A stretch of 64,000 bases of DNA from Chaetoceros tenuissimus (lineage: Eukaryota > Bacillariophyta > Thalassiosirophyceae > Chaetocerotales > Chaetocerotaceae): the NCBI GenBank assembly GCA_021927905.1, contig BLLK01000038.1, forward strand, positions 186,001 through 250,000, given 5' to 3'. Below the pieces are notes generated by a model. The model had not been told where the DNA came from and searched no databases. It saw only the letters and a program-made list of their open reading frames with translations. The translations under genes were made by a program, and so were the position numbers. Each line of letters opens with the position of its first letter. The stretch's first letter is position 1. Shown one piece after another: positions 41,278 to 51,500 of this stretch.

Positions 41278-42444
41278 TTATCTTTGACGTTTTCGTTCAG
41301 TACTTTGTGTCCGAACTATCCTTGGAAATTTGTATCGAAATTGAAATGAATCCGTGTAAACTGGCCTAAATCTGCCGATTTGTTTGAGAGGTATTATTGG
41401 CTCTCCTTGACTTTCCTTTTTCCTGATTGAAGTGAGGAGAATAATTGTAGATGATAGAATTTGATCATCGTTTTCTGATTTTGTAACATCGTTGTCGCTG
41501 AAATGTAAATTACTTTCTATGTTGGACAGCCAAACATTGAGCTTTGCATCAATTTTAAAATCTGTAGCAATAATTGTGAAACCATTTTCCATTGATGCTG
41601 GATGAACAAATGCTTTGCTTCGCAATGAAGAAACAATTATGGATTGAGCATCCATAACTTGCTGATGAATGTGATCTAAAGGATTAGATCGAATAGAGGT
41701 TGTGAAAACATTAGAGTTTCTGTTCACATATTGGTTCAAGTCTATTTCCCATTCATCTAGACCTGTGACACCCTTTGTGCCATCAGACCTTGAGGTATTT
41801 AGATAACCTGGATGGTATAGAACGATAAGAGGATCTACTGAAGCTATGAGGAAGTAGGCTCGTAAAGATATTTCGTTTCCTTGAAAGGTTAGGCCAGTGT
41901 TCGCTTGGTGTATGCCGGGAAGAAATTCGATTGGAATATTATTTTCGTTTGAGTATTCCGAGAGAGCTTGTGTTATGACTGCATAATCATCAAACATATC
42001 TTGATTTGGTATAGAGTTCAATCTTTGCCACGGATGACCTTGTACTGATGGTGGATATTTGGACCATGCAATGGAAGCTTTCCCTGTTTGTAGGCAGTCA
42101 TCTAATGATTTGTTTGAATTTTCCCCTAACCTTTCTCCTCTATCCTCGGAGAGTGTTAACTTTTGTACATAAAATCCATTCAATTCAAATGCTCTAATGA
42201 CTGATGACTCTTCTTCGTCGATGCATGCTGTGTCTTTTGCTAGATCTGGGGTAGACTTCCGTTGAAGCACAACTGATGAAGATGACCTACTTCTATTCTT
42301 TTGTGTATGAATTATTTTCCGCCGAGTTGATACCTCAAGGAGAACAAGAAGAGCTATTGAAGCAAGTATCAACATGAGACAAAGCCGAATAGAAGATCTT
42401 ATTTTTCGGTGCCTGTCATGTCTTATCGTGGTGTTACTAAACAT
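41278..42444 (-). CDS. Type II membrane protein, possibly degenerate tubulin-tyrosine-ligase-like
   Basis: The ATG at 42444 gives 388 residues; the frame is open further upstream but without an ATG before it. A short basic cytosolic end is followed by one membrane anchor (RLCLMLILASIALLVLLEVS). The lumenal part includes ASIAWSKYPP, WQRLNSIPNQDMFDDYAVIT and, later, ISLRAYFLIASVDPLIVLYH. These resemble the start ('Wtk...vNhip....l..K..l') and the 'DLR.Yvlits.dPl..y' strand of TTL-family ligases. The central ATP-grasp segment that normally joins them appears missing, so catalysis is doubtful. A lumenal location would also be odd for a tubulin modifier. I give family membership as tentative; the protein may belong to an unnamed diatom family. 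Confidence 0.45.
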   Translation of the reverse strand: MFSNTTIRHDRHRKIRSSIRLCLMLILASIALLVLLEVSTRRKIIHTQKNRSRSSSSVVLQRKSTPDLAKDTACIDEEESSVIRAFELNGFYVQKLTLSEDRGERLGENSNKSLDDCLQTGKASIAWSKYPPSVQGHPWQRLNSIPNQDMFDDYAVITQALSEYSNENNIPIEFLPGIHQANTGLTFQGNEISLRAYFLIASVDPLIVLYHPGYLNTSRSDGTKGVTGLDEWEIDLNQYVNRNSNVFTTSIRSNPLDHIHQQVMDAQSIIVSSLRSKAFVHPASMENGFTIIATDFKIDAKLNVWLSNIESNLHFSDNDVTKSENDDQILSSTIILLTSIRKKESQGEPIIPLKQIGRFRPVYTDSFQFRYKFPRIVRTQSTERKRQR

Positions 42445-43087
42445 AATGATAATAGAAAGGTTAGCTAAATTTCTCAGCACTCTTAGTTGTTTTTCTAGTT
42501 TCCCTATTTCTCTTTGCACCAGGAAGGAGTGGCGATGATAGTAAATCTAGGAAATCTTTTTGATCCTTTTCTTGCTTGTCTGGTGAATATATTCAGATGA
42601 ATGAAAGGGAATACTTGATACGATTGATTGAAAAACTAATCAAGCTTGAAGTTCGAAAAGAACATGAGACATGATTCCCCGAAGACATAAAAAAGTGTTC
42701 TAGGTGCGCCATCGGAGAATAGGAATAACTAAATAGCTGAATTAAGACTTATTTTACTTATAGATTAAGATAGTTCTCGCTGTGTCAAAATCTAAATCTG
42801 TTGGTAACATAGTTTTTGTTTTTTTCTTCTTTAATGAGTACAATAGGGCGGATGATTATATGAATATGGTGAGAGAGTTGAAGTTCTTGATTGTAAATTA
42901 CCAATAACAATAACATTTTTCATTACATAACTTTTTTATATGATTATTAGCATCATCATGTTGGCAGTTATTAGATTCAACTTTGACCGAGCAAGTGCAA
43001 CTGGTTTAAAAAAAAGATGTTTGTGCTTGCAATGTAATGTTGATGTGTTTTGGGTTTAGAAAAGAGTATTGGCGTATATATACAATC
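42445..43087. other. Intergenic region
   Basis: About 640 bp of AT-rich sequence separate two minus-strand genes. It contains the promoter of the TTL-like gene and the 3' flank of ABITRAM. Open frames here overlap ABITRAM antisense and have no support. Confidence 0.4.
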
Positions 43088-43768
43088 CTATTTTGAATCC
43101 AAAGACTTTGAATCGGGGAATGTAGACGGTAAAATCACTGCAAGATATCCATCGAGAAGAGGGTCCTTCATCAATAGTGAAAAATTCTCGTTACAATTCT
43201 TCTCGGTTGTAAATTTTGTATTCAACTCCAATAATGTACCAGCTATACAGCACTTCATTTCCAATATCTCCCCATTACTCAATGTTACTAACGCTAGGGT
43301 ATCCAATGGCGAAACAGATCCAGGAGTATTGCTGTTTTGATGTTTTGAATTTCTTCGCTTTCCACCCACACTTTGTGAGGTAGTTACCTTTTGCATAAAC
43401 TCAACTTTTTGAATTGAGATATTTGTAGATTCTTCATCTAAAGAATCCAAGTAGTTTTGAATGGTATCACCAACAGTTACTATAGCCAGGCCATTGGCGT
43501 GACGGTGTACAATTTGACCATCTTGACACTTGACTGTGCAATTTCCTTTCTTTGTAGGATTGCCAATATTGCTAAATGTCACTGTATATGATGATGAGAA
43601 AAATCGATGTGGTACACCTGGACCCTCTTGTTTCTCCCTTTCAATGAATTGTAAACCATCATAGTAGTTATGAGTAGAAAATTGTTTCCTTTTCCTCTTT
43701 TTCCCACTCTTGGAGAGATTTTCTTGAGTATTTTGTTGCACCTTGACAGCTTCACTACTCTCGCTCAT
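43088..43768 (-). CDS. ABITRAM: ABITRAM (FAM206/Simiate) homologue
   Basis: This single exon encodes 226 residues. Recognisable parts are the start of the globular domain (PHRFFSSSYTV), HRHANGLAIVTVGDTI (human 'VHTNRICVITLAGTH'), a basic low-complexity loop GGKRRNSKHQN, LALVTLSNGEILEMKCCIAG, then LLELNTKF, and the diagnostic ending LLDGYLAVILPSTFPDSK ('EGYIAVVLPKFEESK' in human). The fold resembles biotinyl/lipoyl-type barrels. In animals the protein (Simiate, actin-binding transcription modulator) is reported in nuclear speckles and filopodia; its role in algae is unknown. The N-terminal 40 residues are Lys/Asn-rich and probably flexible. Identification rests on recall of the family's ends, which align well. 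Confidence 0.8.
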   Translation of the reverse strand: MSESSEAVKVQQNTQENLSKSGKKRKRKQFSTHNYYDGLQFIEREKQEGPGVPHRFFSSSYTVTFSNIGNPTKKGNCTVKCQDGQIVHRHANGLAIVTVGDTIQNYLDSLDEESTNISIQKVEFMQKVTTSQSVGGKRRNSKHQNSNTPGSVSPLDTLALVTLSNGEILEMKCCIAGTLLELNTKFTTEKNCNENFSLLMKDPLLDGYLAVILPSTFPDSKSLDSK

Positions 43769-44527
43769 TATCTCTTTATAAACAATGCAAATATTCGATC
43801 ACTTTGTTGCTAATATGTTGATTAACTACGCGATCCAGGTGATTGTATTACTAGTACTGTACATTCAATGCACCTTTTTACTTCAAAAAAAATTGTGATT
43901 GGTTGTCGATTTGATGTCGTTCTTTTCTACCCTTTCCTTTCTTTTTTGAGTTTCAACAATGACATGCACGAGCCATGCATGAAATATGCAGAGAGTTATT
44001 AAAAATAGGTTTGGTATTTCCTCTATCTATCACTTGCTATTGGTAGATATATCCTTAATGTAATAAAAAGCATCGTAGGTATTTGTATTTGAATGTGTGA
44101 TCGAATTAGACAAGTCAATGTTTGATAAGAAAAAAACTTTTTTACGATTACCTTACAAACTTATTAAGACACTTCCTGAAACTCTGTATCGAAATAGAGT
44201 ACAGAGTTGTAGCAACTATCACTGTGCTGCCTCTGTTAGATTCGTTTCAATTTTTGTTTCTTGTACTGCCGCTTGTTGTTTGTTTTCTCTCTGGAATTGA
44301 GATTGAAATGGGACTAAAAATCTTCTGAAGTAACGGGTCTTCAACCGCTTTATTTTACTCATTAATTGAAAATTGATTCCCTCGAACTCATGCAATCATG
44401 GCATTTTGTATCCACATTCACAGTGGAGAGGCAGCGGTCTGCTTTCATTTGATACGACTGATTTGATACGACTGATTTTGCTGCACTGATGTAACTTCTC
44501 TTTTTTCCTTTCGTCATAAAAATAAAA
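43769..44527. other. Divergent intergenic region (ABITRAM / trypsin-like protease)
   Basis: About 760 bp lie between divergent genes. A 14-bp perfect tandem duplication is at 44447-44474, about 55 bp upstream of the protease start. Short frames near 44100-44330 look non-coding. Confidence 0.45.
44447..44474. repeat. Tandem 14-bp duplication ATTTGATACGACTG
   Basis: ATTTGATACGACTG occurs twice without a gap directly upstream of the protease gene, and a further ATTT follows. It lies where a core promoter or 5' UTR would be, so it could alter start-site spacing or duplicate a factor site. Confidence 0.7.
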
Positions 44528-45591
44528 ATGCAAGAACTAAACCAAGAACATACATCAAGTAGAAGAAATAAACGCATTTGCTATATTATTCTTGCGGTTA
44601 TGACTACTTACATTGTCATCATGGCGATTATTGGATTTTTCAGGGGTAGAGACTTGGAAGTTTTACCATTGGAAGATTTGTCTCAAAATAATAGTGTGCG
44701 ATTGTTACAATCTGAAGAAGTTGTTGGACCAAGTCTTGTATTGAATGTAACCAACGAAATAATGAACGGTGACGATGTTGGCCTCTACGAATATCCTTGG
44801 TTCGTGCAGTTAGAAGATTCTAGAGGTTACTGTTCAGCTTCTCTCATAGCTCCAGAGGTAAGGAAACAGAATTTTTCACAATTTTTCAACATATTGACAA
44901 ATACTAAGTACATTTTTGTTAGTATGTATTGACTGCTGCTCATTGCGTGGATCAACAAATAAAGAGAGGAAATCCAAAATCAATTGACCCTGCGACTCTC
45001 ACATTGAAAGTGGGTTTTATAGGCAAGTCTAAAGCGTTCAAAGAAAAATTCAGTGCAAGTGAGATTATTATATACACGAAATGGAATGGTGATATTCACA
45101 AAGGTGGAGATATTGCAATTATCAAAATCAATGGCAAGAGTAAGGTTACCCCAGCCACTGTGTATCCGAAGTTCATGTTACGATCGGGATTGTACAATTG
45201 GAAAAAATCCGATTTGAAAATTATTGGTTCAGGAAGAAACGAAGTTGGTCAAATCCCAGATACTGTACAAGATCTTGATGTGAAGGTAATTAGTCGTTGG
45301 ACTCACTACAGAAAATATGGATGGCCAAGTTATAGCAAAAATGTTGTTGCAGTTGTCGGAGAGAAGAAAAATAGTGGAGCGTGTAGTGGCGACTCTGGAG
45401 GTCCTCTATTTGATCCAAGAGCCAATGCTATTCATGGTGTGACAAGCTACGGCAAAGCAACAAAGGATGGATCTTGTAGCACGAAGCATCCAAGTTATTA
45501 CACCATGACTGAGAAGTATATCGATTTTATTATTGACTATGTTTGTAAATCTGCAAGCTCGAAAGATTTGACAGTTTGCTTGAGTCCATGA
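44528..45591 (+). CDS. Membrane-anchored trypsin-like serine protease (S1A)
   Basis: Exons 44528..44857 and 44923..45591 (65-bp intron, GTAAGG...GTTAG, phase 0) give 332 residues. The join rebuilds SASLIAPEYVLTAAHCVD, the usual block around the catalytic His. Catalytic residues: His about 117 in TAAHC, Asp about 173 in GGDIAIIKI, Ser about 268 in CSGDSGGPLF. A membrane segment near the N-terminus (ICYIILAVMTTYIVIMAIIG) without a clear cleavage site suggests a type II membrane protein. The usual IVGG activation site is replaced by IMNGDDVGLYEYPW, so activation may differ. Specificity is unclear; the residue six before Ser is not obviously Asp. It is probably active at the surface or in the secretory pathway. 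Confidence 0.9.
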
Positions 45592-45625
45592 AAAGTCTTG
45601 ATTAAAAATTGTATATTTTAAATTG

Positions 45626-45871
45626 TCAAGTTGTATCTTGTAATTCATAGTTCTGTTTAGAAAGCGCGTTACATCTCTTCTGTTTTTTTTTCTCATCCTC
45701 GACTTCATTCCCATTCATATCCTCAATAAGGTTTCCCATTGCATTATACCAAGATTCACCAGTGTTATTTCGGAACTTGCCTTTTGGATCTATGGTTTGC
45801 ATGAGCTCAATAAACTCATGCATTCTCCGAAATTGTTTCATAGCATATCCTGCATCTCTTACGTGACACCG
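45626..45871 (-). CDS. Possible 3' exon of a small gene
   Basis: A minus-strand frame of 82 codons from a good acceptor (TTTTTAACAG, exon starting at 45871) to a stop at 45626 encodes CHVRDAGYAMKQFRRMHEFI and then DPKGKFRNNTGESWYNAMGN. The composition is protein-like. Only about 100 bp separate it from the divergent secreted-protein gene, and I could not find an in-phase first exon there; an ATG in the exon gives 72 residues. No domain is recognised. The frame is convergent with the trypsin-like gene, 35 bp from its stop. Confidence 0.3.
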   Translation of the reverse strand, partial: RCHVRDAGYAMKQFRRMHEFIELMQTIDPKGKFRNNTGESWYNAMGNLIEDMNGNEVEDEKKKQKRCNALSKQNYELQDTT

Positions 45872-45976
45872 CTGTTAAAAATTGAAAATTCGATTATTAT
45901 TACGAAAAGGCCTGATGTGAATGACAATTGAAATGTCGACTTCCATTTTCATTTTCACTGTACTGCAAACTCAGCA

Positions 45977-46979
45977 ATGTTATTCAAGACTCTCTATACC
46001 ACTTTTTGCCTTGCTTCTTTCTTTCTTCATTCTACCAGTAGTGAAGTACTCTATGGCTCTACGTTCAATGTAGATCGAAATGAAAGATTAGAAAAGGTAA
46101 GTATTTGAATTAATGTTTTTCGAATCGACCTTATACAACGAAACTCAGACTTTATCCTCTCAGCTGAACATTGAGTTCATCAAAGGAGACGACCCAGTGC
46201 GTTTCTCAGAGCAAGTCTCGTCTGAACTTGAATTAGATGAGCCTAGTCGAAATTGGTTTCTCGAAACATTTGCCCACTCTTTAGCGAGATTGGATGAAAA
46301 AGAAGTCCTCTCCTTGTCGTTGGGACTGCCAACAGGTGAGGAAAAAGTGACTGTGAGAGAAGGAGATGACCTATCCCAACTAGCGCACGTTACTTCATAC
46401 CTACATGGTTTGACAGTAACGGACACAAACACGATTTATCAGAACCTTATTTCGAAATTACCTCAACATACTTCAAAGGAGTGGAAAGAAAGAAGAGAAG
46501 CTGGTATTTCTCGTATCCTGACTCAAAGGCTCCAACTCGTAAATCCCCCTGCTTCGAGTTCTGACGAATGTATATTGACTCTAGGAATCGATATCTCCAA
46601 CTCTTCTGTTGAAGATGTTACTGCCTTTATTGAGAGCTTTCCGCCATCTAATTTACTTTGTGAGGTAATCGTAGTTGGAAAACATTCTGATGTTGAAACC
46701 AAGAAGCAACTACTAAACTCTTTCCCTCAATTCTCGTACTTTTTAAAGTCTAACCGAGACTCAAGAGCAAGCAAAGAGGTTCTAAGTACTTTAGGAACTT
46801 CTCGGTTTGTGTTATTTATTGAAGATTTTAAAGCTATCGCAGAAGAAACAGACTCCTTAGTCAGGCAAGGACTTGATTTGCTGAAGACAGAACAAGGGGA
46901 AGGACAAGACGTAATTCTTCAGTTCGCTACAAAGGAGGAGGCCTTTACATTGAAAGCACTTTTGTTTGCGCGTTCTTAG
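45977..46979 (+). CDS. Secreted protein of unknown function
   Basis: Exons 45977..46096 and 46149..46979 with a 52-bp intron (GTAAGT...CTCAG, phase 0), the shortest in the window, give 316 residues. The start MLFKTLYTTFCLASFFLHST is a signal peptide; the internal ATG at 46113 lies in the intron and would lose it. The mature protein has a helical, acidic N-terminal half (ELDEPSRNWFLETFAHSLAR, YLHGLTVTD) and a C-terminal half that looks alpha/beta (CILTLGIDIS, LLCEVIVVG, SRFVLFIEDF). The latter pattern of buried strands after a conserved Cys recalls a truncated Rossmann-type or glycosyltransferase-type fold, but I see no catalytic motif and do not assign one. It ends only about 80 bp from the PTGES2 stop on the other strand. 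Confidence 0.65.
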
Positions 46980-47061
46980 ACACTAGGATACAAAGGAATA
47001 GGAGCTAGTAAATTAGTTTATGTGAACTTCTTTTTCTTTTTTAGCCATCTTAATAAATTAC

Positions 47062-48052
47062 CTATTTCGAGACCTCGTGCTCCATATGCTTATACCACTC
47101 CAGCAAAGGTCCCCCTCTATCAACTATGGCTTCTTTATGCGTACTTAAATCACTGACAGACTTCATAACAGCATACATTGCTAAATGCCCCATATCGATT
47201 TGATCATGATTCATTCCTTCTTCCTCCCATTTGGTAAGAGCTTCATTCAAAGCTTCTCTCTCATCAGTGATGTTTCTCTTTGCTAAAGTTTTTCAGTATT
47301 GGATTTGACGGGTCAAAATCAAACATGAGTAATTGTAATCAGATAAATTCTCCATACACTTGTTTCTATAAAGTATTAAACACACATTGAAATAGTACTT
47401 ACATTTGATCTTGGATGCTGCAAAATACATTGCTAGGGAACCAACACCGCGAATCATTGCCTTTTGCACACCGGTAAACTCATCCACATTGTTGACATAT
47501 CCAAAAGCTTCAAAAGATTTTCCTAGAGAGCTACAAATATTAGGATACATGATTGTTCCCAATTCATCTTTGGCAAAAGCTTCCCACTGTTGTGCATGAT
47601 CAGAGTTTGTAAATTCCTCCATGGTCAAATCATTCTTTGCTGCAATATTGTCGATAACTTTTGAATTTGTGAGTAATAAATCCGTGATTTCTTTTGACCC
47701 ATTGATTTGATCTCCGTCAATTATCGCGATTGGAACCTTTCTGTATTCTTTTGAAAATTTGATCTCTGCTTTGGTAAGTGGATTTACTTCAATCGCTTTA
47801 TAGTCAATATTTGCATAGTTCATGAGTGTTTTCTATGAAAATGATGAATAACATGTCGTGAGAAAAAAGTATGTCTGCACATTTGCGATCTGCATGGAAG
47901 AAACTACTTACTGGGATGGAGCAAAATGGGCAAATATGGTAATTGTAGAGGGTAACATCGGGGACAGATGATGTTGAAGCAGCTGAGAACGTTCTTGCGC
48001 TCTTCAGCGTAGATTCGCTCGCAGCTCTTCGAAGCAATCTAGCAGATAGCAT
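47062..48052 (-). CDS. PTGES2: Mitochondrial prostaglandin E synthase 2-like (glutaredoxin-GST fusion)
   Basis: Exons 48052..47912, 47832..47403 and 47282..47062 (phases 0 and 1) join to 263 residues. A basic Ser/Ala-rich leader (MLSARLLRRAASESTLKSAR) suggests mitochondria. The thioredoxin-like domain has LYNYHICPFCS, the CPFC redox motif of the family, continuing across the splice as KTLMNYANIDYKAIEVNPLT and then EYRKVPIAIIDG. The GST-like helical domain follows (GVGSLAMYFAASKIK, the last-intron junction KSKRNITDEREALNEALTKW, then HLAMYAVMKSVSDL). Members bind heme and glutathione; mammalian PTGES2 was named for PGH2 isomerase activity, but the physiological role is disputed. Exon junctions fall at conserved positions and rebuild continuous homology, which supports the model. 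Confidence 0.88.
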
Positions 48053-48574
48053 AGTCTCTTTTCGTGAGTTTGTATAGATGAGTTGTCCAATGCAACAGTA
48101 CCTCAATTGTACTAGATAGGGTCATGAGAATAATGAAAGCGAAAACACCTCTCCTTTCCTTTGTTGTGTGGACGTGAAGAATATCTAAAATTGACTGGCT
48201 AATTTTGTATATTTATGGTTCCTTCCCATTAAAGCGCAACGGATGAAAAGATGCCTTCTACAAGACTGATGAAAAAAGATCCACTCCCTCTTCTTCAGCC
48301 AACAGGGAACCGAGATGAACTCTCGAATGAAGGTTGACTCGACACATGTTGTGTGGAACGTCCCATAATAAATTGTAATAGTGCTGCAATTGGACTGGCA
48401 GTACAAAAGTAAATCTCATAGTTTCTGTTCCTTGGTAATTAGAGTTTTTCAATATAAAGACTAGAGATCCAAGAGAACTTTGAAAGTGGAGATCTTTTCT
48501 AGAAGTGGAGAACACCAACTTCGTACACAAAGACTACTTCACGATCTTTGTCCAGATCGGAATAATTTGACAGC
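48053..48574. other. Divergent promoter region (PTGES2 / giant ATPase gene)
   Basis: About 520 bp lie between divergent starts, moderately AT-rich, with no open frame that looks coding and no strong repeat. Confidence 0.4.
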
Positions 48575-51500
48575 ATGTCATCCAGATATGTTGCCAAGTA
48601 TGCCTTCAATGGTAATGCTGCACAAGGGCAGTTATCATTTCCTGTTGGAGCGCAGATTGTAGCAAGAGATGGTCAGGACGGGAAACCTTGGTATTGGGGT
48701 AATTATATGGGAAGAGATGGTTGGTTTCCTCCAACATATGTTTCTAAAGTTGGTCCTGCAACTGCAGCCCCAGCACCAGTGGCTGCAAATACCTCTATGC
48801 AACAACGAATGGCAACTGCGAGTTTTACTAGTTCAACAGCTATTAAGCAGCAGCAGCAGAGACAACCGCAGCAGCAGCAAATGCGACAAACTTCACAGGC
48901 TTCTACGACCTCCAATGCTGCATATGGTGCTTCGAATTTATCTAATATTAATTTCGCGCCTCAACAGCAACAGCAAATACAACAGACAAATCAAAATGCC
49001 TTTGGAATGCAGACTCAAAATAGTGGATTTGGAATGACGGCTAAACCTGCATTGAGTGGATTCCAGACTGGAGTAGAAGATCCTTTTGCCGCATTAGACG
49101 CTGCTCCTGCTCCGGCACCTTTGGCGGGTCTAAACTCGTCTACTGCATCTACCACTTCGAATGCAAATTCTGCACCTACAAATAGTTTACTTTCTTCCAG
49201 TTTTGGTGGTGGTTCAGAATCAATAAAGACAAAGCCAGAAGAGGCAACAGTGAATCCTTTCAAGGGCGGAGTAAGTTTCACGAGCTCTTCTCAGAAATCG
49301 CCAACTTTCGGGGCTTCAACTACGTCGCCGATTCTTAGTCCTTTATCTACTTCTCAAACTACTGCACCGAGCACTGCTATAAATGTAAAGACAGCTACTT
49401 CTCCACAACCAACTTCACCAGTGGCGCAGTCTGTATCACCTGTACCAACATCTACAGCTGCTACAGCTGCAAGTGCAGTTTCACAAGCAGCGTCTAGCTT
49501 TACTTCTTCCATTACTAATGCATTTGCAAATGTAAGCATTGCATCACAGGAAAAGCCAGAAGGGCCAACGTTGAATAAAGATACAACTCAAAAAGAATTG
49601 ATTGAGAAGCAGATGGCACAGAAGCAGGCAGAGATGGCACAGAAAAGGGCAGAAGAAGAGGCACGTATCAGACGGGAGAAAGAAATGGAATGGGAAAGAA
49701 ATATGGAATTGGAAAAGCAAAAGAGAATGCAACAGGCTTCTGCAACTCAAATCCCAGAAGTTGATCATCAAGTCCATAATTTGGCAGCGTCACTACCATC
49801 TCCTCGTGCGGAAGGTATTGGATCAAGTGGATCTACTTTGTCATCGTTGAGACCAGGGGAATTTGGGTCAACAGGCGGACCAGTTTTACATCCTAGAGGA
49901 AAGCTCCCATTTTTTGATCCATATGCATACTTGTCTGATTCCAGAGGAGAACCAGCTCGCAAGTTTAATCCAATTTATCGCGTGCAGCCGTTTTGGGCAT
50001 TATTGAATATTGATACCTATATTCGAAGATTTGCACCAGATACCAATACTGTTGCTGCAAAATATGATGCATTAGCCAAAGCTATAAGTTTTATTTGTCA
50101 TATTGTACAAGAAAATGAAGGATCGTATGCTGGAGCGAGTGGAATGGATGCACCTTTGAGTTATTTGAAAGCGAACCAACTTGGTATGGAAGCGTGTATT
50201 AAGATGATTGCAGCGCTACCACATTCTGCTGGTGCGTCTGGAAAGGAACTAGATGGTTTATTTCTCACCTTTGTGACTATGTTTGTGAATTTGGTTTCAA
50301 AAATTGAACCAAATCAGCAGATCGTGCTTCCAGGAGGATGGCAGCAACTTGATGGACAAGGTCACGTTTGTCTTTATATTCTTAGAAACTGCGGAAGTGA
50401 GAAATTCAGTTTCACAGTGTGTAATACAGGCGATGGACTTCAATATCACCCTTCCAAGTTTGACCAAAGCACTGGACTGGAATTGAAGCAGTTGGCAATG
50501 ACTATTTGGGACATTCCAAGAGAAAGATTAACAGATAGTTCATTTTGGGTTGTGCTCTTCCGCATGCAAGTCTATCCGGACAAAAAGAACAATGCAGACT
50601 TCCTGTATACTAGACTTTTACCAGCATTGAATTCCAGGCCATTGTTAAGCAATTTGGATCTAGGACCTTCGGAATTCATGCAAGTTCCTGATAAAATCAC
50701 ACGGAAAAACTTCCATTACTTGGCGCGACTTGCTCTCACAACCATACCAGTCGTAGGTGCACGTCCGTCGCAATATAGCACACTACTGCTTATGAACGCG
50801 GCAGTCGATGCAGCCTTTCAAAGTATTAAAAATGCTCCTCCTGGATCCATGGACCCTGAGGATACACGTATTTTGAAGTTGAGTGGAAGAAATTTAGCAA
50901 ACTTTGCGTCTTCTCTAGATCCGAATGTTGTTGCAGATGGAACTCTTGGATCTGCTCTTAGTTCCACTTGGGAGCTCTTAGACAATTTACTTCAAAAACT
51001 CAATTATTCATCTTCAAAGCCGATGGACCAGCATTCACATGGTATGCCAGCTTCTGCATTAACTGATAGTTTCTCAAAAGGCGTTGTATCATCTATGCGT
51101 GTAGAACCAGGGCTTGCAGCACATCCTTTTTTTGGAAGATTCAGACGAGATAACTATGACAAGGTTGTAAAAGAGTTGATGGGTGAACAGCGTCCAGATC
51201 CAATCTTAATTCCTGCTGTGCTCACTGACGAATCCATGCCTGCTGTAGCAACTGATTTTCAAACAGCTGCAAGTTCTTTGTATCGAATTTGCCATGCATG
51301 TAGTCTTCTACTTCATCAGAGGCAACAAGTTAAAAATGCACCGGCCTTTGTAGCTTCTGCTGCTCAATATGCATTAACAGTGACTCTACCAATGGCACAC
51401 CTGGATCCCAGACATTGCTTTTGGCGCAAGACACCAATGAGACGCGAAACTCAAACAAATTTGCTGTTTCTCATCCGAAGAATGTGTCGTATTTACTCTG

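Noticed and set aside
43050-43340. 96-codon frame antisense to ABITRAM
   Set aside because: It is fully explained as a shadow of a well-supported minus-strand gene.
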